Part shown: positions 1 through 8,350 of the stretch, in pieces | How positions within the stretch are numbered: the stretch's first letter is position 1 | Layout of the letters: the number at the start of each line of letters is the position of its first letter | Translations under genes and position numbers: made by a program | Assembly: GCA_965214435.1 (NCBI GenBank) | Contig: OZ243960.1 | Span: 2,108,001 to 2,172,000, forward strand | Length of the DNA stretch: 64,000 bases | Direction of reading: 5' to 3' | From: Rubrobacter_A sp965214435 | GTDB taxonomy: Bacteria; Actinomycetota; Rubrobacteria; Rubrobacterales; Rubrobacteraceae | The notes under the pieces: model-generated | The model's database searches: none | Seen by the model: the letters and a program-made list of their open reading frames with translations, nothing else | Told to the model about the DNA's origin: nothing

Positions 1-74
1 ACTATCCTCGCGGAAGGTCGGCTCCGGTTACCAGGTTCCGCGCCGGCCTTTCAGGAGGCGGTTTCTACAGGTGC

Positions 75-103
75 TTGACCGGGGTCGCCGGATAAATTAC
101 GCT
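75..103 (+). promoter_or_regulatory. putative sigma-70-type promoter
   Basis: TTGACC at 75-80 and TACGCT at 98-103 are separated by 17 nt, close to the housekeeping consensus. Transcription would begin near 110, giving a leader of about 95 nt before the membrane protein gene at 204. No gene is supported in the first 203 nt; the short open frames there have no ribosome binding site. Confidence 0.4.
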
Positions 104-203
104 GCGCTGCGGGCAAGGGAATCCGTTTATGACATGGGTTGCCAAAAAGAAGTGATTGCCTGCTCAAGGGGTGGCAGTGACGACGAATGGGGAGGAGTAG
201 GTA

Positions 204-1166
204 ATGGATATAAGTGTTACGTTGCTGCTGGCGGCGTTTGCGGGGGGGTTATTCGGTGCTGCTATCGGCGGGCTGCCAGCCTTTATCTTTACCGGGTTTG
301 TCGTGCTGGCGGGGGCTGCGGCGGCGGCCTCGGGCAGCGACTTCGACTTTATTAACAACGTTGCCTTCGGGCCGCTCTTCGGGCCGCACATCGCCTTCGC
401 CGGAGGTGCGGCGGCGGCGGCGTTCGCGGCGCGGCGTGGCGAGTTGGAGGATGGCAAGGACATCGCGGCACCGATGACGGGCGTCAACGACCCGCTAGCA
501 CTCCTTGTCGGCGGTCTCTTCGGTGTGGGCGGTCTCCTCGTGAACCAGCTTATAGCTCTAGTGACTCCTCTCGGAGAGAGCGGTTTCTTCTACGGCAACT
601 ACACCGACACGGTCGCGCTGACGGTTTTCCTCTCCGGTATTACCGCCCGGCTCATGTTTGGCCGCACGGGAATGTTCGGCAGTCTGGACCCGGAGGCTAG
701 AAGTCGCGGCAGGCTCGCGGCACCCCAGGGGGAAGCGGTCTGGTTGGACTATCAGCAGGGGTTCTTGCAGTCGACTGTCCTCGGGCTCGGCACCGGCCTG
801 TTCTCGGCCTACATCGTCGTGGCTTTCAGCAATGCCGGTTCCGAGGCAATGGGCGCCGCCGCGGTGCTGGGCTGGGGTATATCCGCCGCCTCGCTGATCC
901 TGCTGCAGATCGGCTTCTCCTGCCCGGTCACCCACCACATGACGCTGCCCGCCGGCGTGGCGGCGACTGCGGTTATATTAGCTTTCGGCGGTTCGCCCGC
1001 CTTTGCGATGATCGCGGGTGCCGTTGCCGGTATAGGGGGCGCACTCTTTGGCGAGTTGTTCTCCAGGTTGTTCCTGATCCACGGCGACACCCACGTTGAC
1101 CCGCCAGCCGCTGCCATCGCCGCAATGGCTACGGTCATCATCGTCGTATCACTACCTTTTGTGTAA
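204..1166 (+). CDS. polytopic membrane protein of unknown function
   Basis: Encodes a 320-aa protein made almost wholly of Gly/Ala-rich hydrophobic segments, roughly eight to ten membrane spans, with one longer hydrophilic stretch around residues 170-190. I do not recognise a catalytic or transport motif, so its role is unknown. The ATG is preceded by a good ribosome binding site (GGAGGAG about 8 nt upstream). It is a monocistronic plus-strand gene, followed after about 145 nt by the alcohol dehydrogenase gene. The internal repetition of Gly-rich hydrophobic segments could reflect an inverted-repeat transporter fold, but that is only a guess. Confidence 0.75.
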   Translation: MDISVTLLLAAFAGGLFGAAIGGLPAFIFTGFVVLAGAAAAASGSDFDFINNVAFGPLFGPHIAFAGGAAAAAFAARRGELEDGKDIAAPMTGVNDPLALLVGGLFGVGGLLVNQLIALVTPLGESGFFYGNYTDTVALTVFLSGITARLMFGRTGMFGSLDPEARSRGRLAAPQGEAVWLDYQQGFLQSTVLGLGTGLFSAYIVVAFSNAGSEAMGAAAVLGWGISAASLILLQIGFSCPVTHHMTLPAGVAATAVILAFGGSPAFAMIAGAVAGIGGALFGELFSRLFLIHGDTHVDPPAAAIAAMATVIIVVSLPFV

Positions 1167-1312
1167 CGGACGTCGGAGGTCACAACACGGCTCGCCCCCG
1201 GCGGCTCTCTGTTGAAGTGAGCTTCTAGTTTGTCCGGTTCTCCGGTGTCCCTGAAAGACTGGACGCTCCGGTACAATGGCCTTTTACTGTCTCGATAGTC
1301 AGGAGGCGAAAG

Positions 1313-2350
1313 ATGTTAGCCGCAGTCTTTGATGGGCCGGGGAGGATCCAGGTCAAAGAGACCGACACGCCGGAGATCGGCCCCGATGAGGTTCTGGTCA
1401 AGATCGGGGCTAACACGGTCTGCGGTACCGACGTGCGCATCCTGCGCGGCGAGAAGACCAAGGGGATCTACCCGCCGGTTGTTATCGGGCACGAGCTATC
1501 CGGGCGGGTCGCCGAGGTCGGCCGCGAGGTCGAGGGCTACGAGGTCGGCGCTCCGGTAGCGATGGCGCCAATCATCCCGTGCCGGAGGTGCTTCTACTGC
1601 CGCCACGATCTGGAGAACGTCTGCTCCTACCCGCAGGTGGTCGGCTACGACGTGAACGGTGGCTTATCCGAGTACTTCCGCGTTCCGGCCGAGGCTGTCG
1701 CCGCGGGTAACCTCTTTACCGCCCGGGAGGATCTGGCCCCGGAGCACCTATCGCTCGCTGAGCCGCTGGCCTGCTGTGTAAACGGTCACCACCGCTCCCA
1801 GGTAACGCTCGACGAGACGGTGCTGATCATGGCCGCGGGTCCCATCGGACTCTTCCACCTGCAACTCTCGCTGCTCTCCGGAGCCCGGACCGTGATCGTG
1901 AGCGAACCTTCCGAAGCGCGCCGGGAGCTTGCCTCAGCACTCGGGGCTCACGTGACCGTAGACCCCACGACTGAAGACCTTGAAGCTGTGGTGCAGGAGG
2001 CTACCGGAGGGCTCGGGGTGGACGTGTCGACCATCTGCATCGGGATGCCGCGGCTCGTGAACGAGTCACTGCGTCTGGCCCGCAAGGGAGGCAGGATCAA
2101 CGTTTTCGCCGGGCTCGCCGGGGCTGGCTGGTCGGAGGTCGAAGCGAACTTGATCCACTACAAGGAACTTATCGTGACCGGTACGGCAAACTCCCGGCGC
2201 GCCGACTACGAGGTCGCGCTGCGGCTCATCGAAACAGGACGTATCGCCGTGGAGCGGATGGTCACCCACCGCTTCCCGCTGAAATCCGCCGTCGAAGCCA
2301 TAGAAACAGCCGAGAGCGGAGAGGGCATAAAGATCGCGGTAACGCCGTAG
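1313..2350 (+). CDS. zinc-dependent alcohol/sorbitol dehydrogenase family oxidoreductase
   Basis: A 345-aa medium-chain dehydrogenase/reductase that would oxidise an alcohol or polyol with NAD(P). The catalytic zinc site is visible as C37 and the GHE motif at H60-E61. The structural zinc site is C90, C93, C96 and C104. A Rossmann domain follows near residues 170-200 (GPIGLFHLQ). The length is typical for the sorbitol/threonine dehydrogenase branch; the exact substrate cannot be told from sequence. The ATG has a strong AGGAGG site 7 nt upstream, and a TACAAT -10-like element lies at 1272-1277. It is transcribed alone and converges on the large lipoprotein gene downstream. Confidence 0.88.
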   Translation: MLAAVFDGPGRIQVKETDTPEIGPDEVLVKIGANTVCGTDVRILRGEKTKGIYPPVVIGHELSGRVAEVGREVEGYEVGAPVAMAPIIPCRRCFYCRHDLENVCSYPQVVGYDVNGGLSEYFRVPAEAVAAGNLFTAREDLAPEHLSLAEPLACCVNGHHRSQVTLDETVLIMAAGPIGLFHLQLSLLSGARTVIVSEPSEARRELASALGAHVTVDPTTEDLEAVVQEATGGLGVDVSTICIGMPRLVNESLRLARKGGRINVFAGLAGAGWSEVEANLIHYKELIVTGTANSRRADYEVALRLIETGRIAVERMVTHRFPLKSAVEAIETAESGEGIKIAVTP

Positions 2351-2379
2351 TTGGACCATCGCAGAGGGTTATAGAAAAC

Positions 2380-2412
2380 AGCCGGGCGAGTGGTCGCTCC
2401 CCCGGCCCGGCT
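2380..2412. terminator. candidate bidirectional terminator hairpin
   Basis: AGCCGGG at 2380-2386 pairs with CCCGGCT at 2406-2412 between two convergent genes. There is no clear U tract on either side, so this is a GC-rich stem in a likely terminator position rather than a textbook intrinsic terminator. Confidence 0.35.
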
Positions 2413-2454
2413 ACTGGAAACCCTCAACTCCGCGCGAGAAGCTATCGCTAAAAG

Positions 2455-5400
2455 CTAGAAATGCCATTCGTAGTCGTCAGGCGTAGCGCCACCGCTGTCG
2501 TACACCGCAGACTGGCTTTCCGCGGTAGCGGCAGTCCCTCCGGCGGCTTCCTCGGGGCGAGGTTGGCTCCCCTGGGTCCAGTTAGAGCTTTGGGAATCCT
2601 CTTGTGCGAGTTGTCTGGAGGTTGCCGGTGCCGGGCCGGGAGTCCAGTTCTGTCGGTAGTCGGGTTCCGGGATGTCGTAGCCCCAGGTATGAGGGGGCGT
2701 GCCCGCGGTCCAGCTAGTACCCTCCGAATGCGGGCCGGTCTGATCCCAGGCTTCAGACTCGACTTCGAGAGAATCTTCCTTTACTTCTAACCAAGCCTGG
2801 CTCTCTGCTTCACTGGAGGCTACGGTGGGCAAAGGTTGTCCGGCATCCGGTATCTCCGCCGGAGCAGCGTCGTTTGCAGGACCCGTTGGTTGGTGCTCTT
2901 CTTCAGAAAGGTCGTTTACCGTACCGGTGTCTGGAGTAACCTGTTGTTCTTCGCTACCGGGCTCAGAGGACGGCTCCTCGGTCTGAATCGTAGCGTCTGA
3001 CGGACCAGAGTCTGGCTCGTAGACAACTTTGCCATCAGCGGGCGCAGAGATGGCTTCGATGGTCGGGGCCGAGCTTTCCAGAGGTGCTGACGGAGCTTCT
3101 TCAGAAGAAGATACGTCTCGAAGGCCAGTCCCTGATCCGTCACTATCCTCTTCTAGCCCCTCTAAATCCGGACTTTCTGAGCCCGAGTCTATTCCCTCTT
3201 GGAGATCAGCCGGAGGCTGTAGAACGGACGTTTCCCGGTCTGGCGGGGTCTCGCTATTACTCCCCCGATTCAGGTCTACTGCCCCAGCCTCGCCCGACCC
3301 AGCTACTGCTCCGGGTAGAGCTTCCTGCTGGTAAGCTTCCTTGTCCGGGCCAACCTGGCTGTCGCCGGAGTCTTTTTCCACAGCCGCCTCTTCTGCACGA
3401 GAACCACTCTCATCCTGGGCTGACCCGGTCGTAGGCCGGACCGCCGGCTGCCCGGCGAAAACCGGAATGGACGTAGTATCTTCCGTCCGAAGGGTAGCTG
3501 GTTTATCCCCGGTGGGGCCGGCGGTTTCGGGTACGCCGGTGTCCTGAAGTTCGCTGTCCTCTGTGGCGGGCGAAGAGGTCGGCCTGGCGGTCGTTTCCGG
3601 CATAACCGCAGATTCTTCCGGCGAACTCTTTTCACGCGAACTAGGGTTGTTATCGGCGGCCTCCGGATCGTCTTCTCCGAGCGCTACCTGCAGAGGTTTA
3701 CCTTCCTCTGCCACCGCTGGCGTTATCTTGCCACCTTTGGCCGCGGGCATCCATCCGGATGGGTTGTAGCCGTCGTTTTCTACGGGAGAGGCGGGGTTCT
3801 CCGGGCTTGTACGGGCCTGGCCGAAGTCTGTTGCATCGGAGGTTTCTTCCATACTAAATGACTCTTGTTCCGGCTCCGGTGCTACTCTCTGGCTCTCACC
3901 GCCAGACTCGCCCGGACTATTTATACTTTCGACACTGCCGAGAAGTTCTTCACTCTCTTCTACCGCTACCGGCGGTTCTTCAGGAACTTCTCCGCCGGTC
4001 AGCGGTTTGCCGACGACGCTGGCCGGAGAAGTCTGCGGAGTCTCGGAGGGCATCTGGTAAGCCGTGTCCGGGGCTGCGGACCCGGCTGTATCCACCGAAC
4101 CGTTCGCCGGAGTTTCGGGGATCTGTCGTTCATCTCCTCCGGAGGTAGTGCCGCCCCCTCCCGGGGAACCCGTACTTCCTCCGGTAACTACCGAACCTTG
4201 AGTGTACGGAGGGTCTATCCTGGCGGTGTCCCCAGAAGTGACATCTTCAAGCGGTTTCTCGGCCGGGGTTGGGGTATATGTTCCGCTCGCTTGGGCAGCG
4301 GGAACCAAACTTTCTTCTTTTATGGTAAAGTCCGTACTATCTCCAGTATTTCCCGCAAGCTCTGTGCTTTGCGGTACCTGCCGGGTCTCCTGGACCGGCC
4401 TTTCCAGGGTAGCTGGCTCCAGAGCAGTTGGTGGAGCTGGACTCCCTGATGTCCACCCGTTATATGGATTGCCGACTTCCCTCTCAGAGGGAGCGGGTAG
4501 GCTCTGGGGCGCTTCACCAGGTGAAACTCCCGGCACGTCTGTGTTTGTTACGTTCACGGTCTCCGGGGGCGGTTGCCGGATGTCCCTATAAGACGCGGCG
4601 TTCGGGTCGGTTTTTCCCCAATCCGGCGTAGAAGCCAGGTTTTCCGGCTGGTTGCCGGTTTCGACCGTATCGGTCTTCATCCCGCCGGTATCGCCGGTAG
4701 TTTCTACTCCGCTCTCGGGTTCTTCTAAAGACAGCACTCTCGTGAGATCCACCGTCTCCTGTCCCTCGCGAGCGCGGACGGCGGTCGGTTGGTTATCCTC
4801 TGTGGACCCGGACCCTTTGACGGACGGGGTAGTTTCCGACCCCGTTACCAGGATACGGTCCGCGGGTTGTATTTCGGATGTGTCTTTCTCGTCGTCGGAG
4901 ACTATGCCATACTCTGACGAAGATTCTTCCTCCGGTAACCTACCCTCTGATCCAGCTTCGTCCCTCGTGGTCTTTTCAGTGGAGGAGCTTTCATATTCCG
5001 TGGTCGCGCGGTCGCCGTCCGACTCCTCCTGACCCTCCTCCATACTGTCGGACATCCGGTAGCTAGCCATCGTGGTCTCCAGGTTTTCCGGGTCCGACGG
5101 CTCAAGAGAAGATTTCCCGTCCGGCCCCCGGTCGGCGGGTGTTTCGCCCGGGGTAGTTTTCTCGGGCCGGAGGGTAGTGTCCGGCTCGGCCGCGGCGGCT
5201 TGCTCGGAGTCAGAGTAGCGCCGGAGCGCGGATTTGGCCGCTTGAACCAGCGCGGCGATGTCTTCTTTGCCGTAGTCGTTCATTTCGCTTTGGCCCTGAG
5301 GTTGGTCGGCAGCTTCCGGTTCCGGCTGTTTTTTGGGCTCCTGCGCTTCGGGCTCCTGCGCTTCGGCTAGTTGTTGTTCGTCGTGCTCTTGCAGCTTCTC

Positions 5401-5811
5401 AGCCAGTTCGGTGGCCGACATGCCTACGGACGGGACCGCGTCCCACCCGGTTATGGAAGACAGGGCGCTTTGTGCCTGAGCTGCGTACTTTTGAGCTATC
5501 GCGCCCGCCTTGAAAGCCTGCCGCTTGGATACGTAAGGCGCTTCGACGGCCGCAGATAACCCCGCCGCAGATGACGAAAGCTCGCTCTGGTCAGTTTTAG
5601 CTTGGTCGGTCTGGTCGTTCGGCATACATCCGAACAGGGCTGCCATTATGGAGGTAGCCACGATGAGCCGGGCTAGCAGATGCGTTGCGGCCCGGGTGCC
5701 GCGCTGGTAGAGCCGGACCAGAAAGAGTAAGTTGTGTGACCTCCCGCGCCGGGGAGCGTCTTTTGGCCTGGTCCCGCTGTCGCTTCTATAGTCTGTCCGC
5801 CTGGTGACCAC
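2455..5811 (-). CDS. very large acidic, disordered putative lipoprotein
   Basis: Encodes 1118 residues. The N-terminus is basic (about 43 residues rich in Arg/Lys), followed by a hydrophobic stretch (44-61) ending in a lipobox-like LFGC with C62. This suggests a lipoprotein or signal-anchored surface protein. The rest is extraordinarily rich in Glu, Ser, Pro, Thr, Gly and Asp, with no recognisable folded domain except a possibly helical Ala-rich segment at about 85-190. The C-terminus ends in aromatic residues (DDYEWHF). It starts 3 nt after the stop of the ParA-like membrane protein gene, so the two are co-transcribed. I do not know a function; a cell-surface stalk or wall spacer is an inference from composition and partners. 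Confidence 0.75.
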   Translation of the reverse strand: MVTRRTDYRSDSGTRPKDAPRRGRSHNLLFLVRLYQRGTRAATHLLARLIVATSIMAALFGCMPNDQTDQAKTDQSELSSSAAGLSAAVEAPYVSKRQAFKAGAIAQKYAAQAQSALSSITGWDAVPSVGMSATELAEKLQEHDEQQLAEAQEPEAQEPKKQPEPEAADQPQGQSEMNDYGKEDIAALVQAAKSALRRYSDSEQAAAAEPDTTLRPEKTTPGETPADRGPDGKSSLEPSDPENLETTMASYRMSDSMEEGQEESDGDRATTEYESSSTEKTTRDEAGSEGRLPEEESSSEYGIVSDDEKDTSEIQPADRILVTGSETTPSVKGSGSTEDNQPTAVRAREGQETVDLTRVLSLEEPESGVETTGDTGGMKTDTVETGNQPENLASTPDWGKTDPNAASYRDIRQPPPETVNVTNTDVPGVSPGEAPQSLPAPSEREVGNPYNGWTSGSPAPPTALEPATLERPVQETRQVPQSTELAGNTGDSTDFTIKEESLVPAAQASGTYTPTPAEKPLEDVTSGDTARIDPPYTQGSVVTGGSTGSPGGGGTTSGGDERQIPETPANGSVDTAGSAAPDTAYQMPSETPQTSPASVVGKPLTGGEVPEEPPVAVEESEELLGSVESINSPGESGGESQRVAPEPEQESFSMEETSDATDFGQARTSPENPASPVENDGYNPSGWMPAAKGGKITPAVAEEGKPLQVALGEDDPEAADNNPSSREKSSPEESAVMPETTARPTSSPATEDSELQDTGVPETAGPTGDKPATLRTEDTTSIPVFAGQPAVRPTTGSAQDESGSRAEEAAVEKDSGDSQVGPDKEAYQQEALPGAVAGSGEAGAVDLNRGSNSETPPDRETSVLQPPADLQEGIDSGSESPDLEGLEEDSDGSGTGLRDVSSSEEAPSAPLESSAPTIEAISAPADGKVVYEPDSGPSDATIQTEEPSSEPGSEEQQVTPDTGTVNDLSEEEHQPTGPANDAAPAEIPDAGQPLPTVASSEAESQAWLEVKEDSLEVESEAWDQTGPHSEGTSWTAGTPPHTWGYDIPEPDYRQNWTPGPAPATSRQLAQEDSQSSNWTQGSQPRPEEAAGGTAATAESQSAVYDSGGATPDDYEWHF

Positions 5812-5814
5812 GAC

Positions 5815-7419
5815 CTAGCCCGCTTCTCCGGCAATTTTCCAGCCGATCAATTGTGGCACCGGAACGCCGGGTGGCGCTTCGAACCTAACTTTAAAGCTAC
5901 GGTTCTGCCCATCCGGCACGCCCTCGGTGTAGGTCCTTATAACCTCATTGCCGTCTCGGTGGTCTACATAGGAACCTTCCAGTGTTACCTCACCGTCCTG
6001 TATAGCATAGTAGCTGCCGCTGGTTTCTTCGTCTTCTTCCTCGTTGACCCGGTGAAATGTGGCGTGCACGGTCGGTTCCCCCGGTCTGGCCGCCGCGAAA
6101 ACGCCCGTGGTGACACTGCCGCCGCCGGGTAGCTCGAAGCCTTCCTTAAACTGGGCCGCCGTCGGACCTTCGAGCGTGGTAACCTTCTCCCCATCGCCGG
6201 AGGTTCTGACTTCGCCTTCCCAGACCTGGTTTGCGGTGGTTAGCTGTATCTTACCGTTATCGACCTGAGACCGGACGGTGACGCCGGTGTCCGCGACTGA
6301 CCCACCGTTCCGGGCGCTATTTTCCCCGCCACTCAGCCACCGGCCCGCCAGAAACAACAAGAGGGCCAACACCAGTACGATGCCCAGCCCATACAAGAGG
6401 TACTGCTTTTTAAGGATCTTCTTGAAAAGCAGTGATAACTTGCCGTGAAGCCCGGTGTGGTCGCTTTCTTTGGGCGCGGCCGGTTCCTGCCCGGTCTCCG
6501 AGTTTAGTAGCTGGGCGTTTAGCCGCATGTTCTGGATAACGTCTTCGGTCGAGAGCCTGTCTGTAGGCTGCTCGTCGGCGGCCCGGGGCCCGCCGCTCTC
6601 CGTGGTCGAGACGTCTGCCGGGACCTGTGTAGAATGCTCTCCAGGGGTTTCAACCGCGGAGCTACTCCCGGCGTGCCCCGTCGACGAGACCGGCGAGTTT
6701 TCTCCGGTCTGGGCCGCCGGGGAGCCGAGCAGCCTCGTGAGCAGCGGCTCAAAAGACCGGTTTATTACAGGGTCCGTCAGGGTCGCAAACTGGCCGTTGC
6801 GCTCGGCCTGCTCGAATGTCTGTCTTTGAGGAGAAGGCAGCCTGAAAACCTCCCGGCCGTCCAGCTCTTGCGGCAGTTGCAGGTCGTCCATCGGGGCCAG
6901 CAGGGTGTTGCCGCGTTCCCGGAGCCGGTCTACGCGCCGCAAGGTTTCGAGCAGACCGCGGGCTCCGGCACCGGAGACTACGGCCTGATCCGCGTCCAGC
7001 AGCCAATCCGCGGCGTACGCCGAGTCGCCGCAGGAAACTACGACGGCGTCGAACTCGGCGCGCAACCGGTGGATGATCTCCGTGGCGCGAAGCTCGGTTT
7101 GTTGGGGGTAAAGCAGCGCGCTCAAGCCGGAGTTGGTGTCGTGGATCAGATAGTCTTCGAGGTTCACGTCTCCGCGGTTGCCGCCGGATAAAAGGTCGTC
7201 CACCGGCGCGCGGGCTATGGGGGGCAGTATCTGCCGGCTCACGTAACCCTCCGCGTCCACGAGTAGCACGCGGGCACCCTCTTCTCTAGCGACCTCGGCC
7301 AGCATCCCGGACAGGTTGTAGGCTACGGTGCTGGCGGTTGGGCCGGCTACCGCGTATACGGGCGCTTCTTCCGTGCCAGGCAATTTCAAGCGCGACATGC
7401 TACCGTTCTGCGCCGTCAA
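5815..7419 (-). CDS. degenerate ParA/MinD-like single-pass membrane protein
   Basis: A 534-aa protein. Residues about 20-230 resemble the MinD/ParA-type fold seen in tyrosine-kinase-like and Flp/CpaE-like proteins (strands AVAGPTAS, VLLVDAEG, DAVVVSCG). The first strand lacks the GKGGxGKT Walker A, so ATP binding is probably lost. A low-complexity linker (230-330) leads to a transmembrane helix at about 341-363 and an external C-terminal domain of about 170 residues. The TTG start is chosen because a GGGGG ribosome binding site lies 7 nt upstream; an ATG seven codons later has none. It sits between the ABC permease gene and the giant lipoprotein gene, and may couple the cytoplasm to that surface protein. 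Confidence 0.7.
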   Translation of the reverse strand: MTAQNGSMSRLKLPGTEEAPVYAVAGPTASTVAYNLSGMLAEVAREEGARVLLVDAEGYVSRQILPPIARAPVDDLLSGGNRGDVNLEDYLIHDTNSGLSALLYPQQTELRATEIIHRLRAEFDAVVVSCGDSAYAADWLLDADQAVVSGAGARGLLETLRRVDRLRERGNTLLAPMDDLQLPQELDGREVFRLPSPQRQTFEQAERNGQFATLTDPVINRSFEPLLTRLLGSPAAQTGENSPVSSTGHAGSSSAVETPGEHSTQVPADVSTTESGGPRAADEQPTDRLSTEDVIQNMRLNAQLLNSETGQEPAAPKESDHTGLHGKLSLLFKKILKKQYLLYGLGIVLVLALLLFLAGRWLSGGENSARNGGSVADTGVTVRSQVDNGKIQLTTANQVWEGEVRTSGDGEKVTTLEGPTAAQFKEGFELPGGGSVTTGVFAAARPGEPTVHATFHRVNEEEDEETSGSYYAIQDGEVTLEGSYVDHRDGNEVIRTYTEGVPDGQNRSFKVRFEAPPGVPVPQLIGWKIAGEAG

Positions 7420-7438
7420 TATAGAACCCCCTTCTATA
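7420..7438 (-). promoter_or_regulatory. perfect 7-bp hairpin displaying the ribosome binding site
   Basis: On the minus strand TATAGAA and TTCTATA form a perfect stem around a GGGGG loop directly abutting the TTG start at 7419. The loop is also the best Shine-Dalgarno element for the ParA-like gene. It could control translation or bind a dimeric protein as DNA; neither is shown. Confidence 0.4.
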
Positions 7439-7456
7439 CGGTGGCATCTCTAATCT

Positions 7457-8272
7457 CTAGACATCCCGCTTGCGGAACAGAAAACCCGCAAGCCCCAAAA
7501 ATACAGCGCCGTAGATGATTATGACCACGACCGACCATAGCACACCTCCGGACGCTTGCGGGGCGGCGGTGAAAGCGCTGACCAGGTTCGAGGTGTTCTC
7601 GCTCAGCAGTGAGCTTCGGATTCCTTCTACCTTGTCGCCCTGGACCGGTAGACGGAGGGCTAGCCTCTCCACTATAAGCATGTAGGCGAGCCCGACCCCG
7701 ATGGCGAGCGCGGTGTCCCGGAACGCCACGGACAGGAAGATTCCCAAGGAAGCCCACACAGCCGTTATGAGCCACCCGGCGACCAGGGCTTTCAGCATTT
7801 CGACCGCGCCGGGCCATTCTCCGGGAGCACTCTGGGCTGCGGCTATCAGAGTACTGCAGGCGAGGCCCACGGCGAGGATCGAGACCGAGACGCCGGCCAG
7901 AACCGCGCCGACGGCGAGCGTCTTTCCGAAAAAGACGTTCAGCCGGCCGGGACGCTGGGAGAGAACGAGCTTGAGCGTACCCCACCCGTACTCTCCGCCG
8001 ACCACGAGCGCCCCGAAGATCAGGGCGAGCGCCGCGCCTAGACCGGAGGCGCTGTTGAGCAAGCCCGCCAATACGTTCTGCGGTAGTAACCTCTGCAGTA
8101 CACCGGCCACCTGCTCCGGCGAGGCGCCGCTACCGGGCGCGGTCGCTACGTAAACGTAGAGGTAGAGGTACCCGAAAAGCACCAGATTCAGCAGCAGTAG
8201 CGCCCCGAGTATCCAGCTCGCCGGGCGCCGGACCAGCTTGGACACTTCTACTAGAAAGAAGTCTACTACCAT
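7457..8272 (-). CDS. ABC-2-type transporter permease
   Basis: A 271-aa integral membrane protein with about six spans, beginning with a cytoplasmic segment (VEVSKLVRRPASW) followed by a first helix at about 20-40. Conserved features of the ABC-2 permease family include the motif VGGEYGWGTLKLVLSQRPGR between helices. The ATG lies 2 nt after the restored stop of the ATPase gene (8275), so the two form one transcription and translation unit. It would form the membrane half of an exporter or lipid/surface-polymer transporter; the substrate is unknown. The downstream membrane protein and lipoprotein genes suggest an envelope role. Confidence 0.85.
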   Translation of the reverse strand: MVVDFFLVEVSKLVRRPASWILGALLLLNLVLFGYLYLYVYVATAPGSGASPEQVAGVLQRLLPQNVLAGLLNSASGLGAALALIFGALVVGGEYGWGTLKLVLSQRPGRLNVFFGKTLAVGAVLAGVSVSILAVGLACSTLIAAAQSAPGEWPGAVEMLKALVAGWLITAVWASLGIFLSVAFRDTALAIGVGLAYMLIVERLALRLPVQGDKVEGIRSSLLSENTSNLVSAFTAAPQASGGVLWSVVVIIIYGAVFLGLAGFLFRKRDV

Positions 8273-8350
8273 CGCTACTCCTTCTCTCCTCCGGTAAGCT
8301 TCAAAAACAACTCCTCCAAGGAGATACCGCCCCCGCGCACCTCTTTGATC

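Noticed and set aside
71..355. Cys/Gly-rich 94-aa frame at the start of the window
   Set aside because: It overlaps the membrane protein gene out of frame, lies over the predicted promoter and lacks a ribosome site.
2461..5559. Several plus-strand open frames opposite the giant lipoprotein gene
   Set aside because: Their Ser/Pro/Arg-rich sequences are antisense readings of a Glu/Ser/Pro-rich gene; none has a ribosome site or domain.
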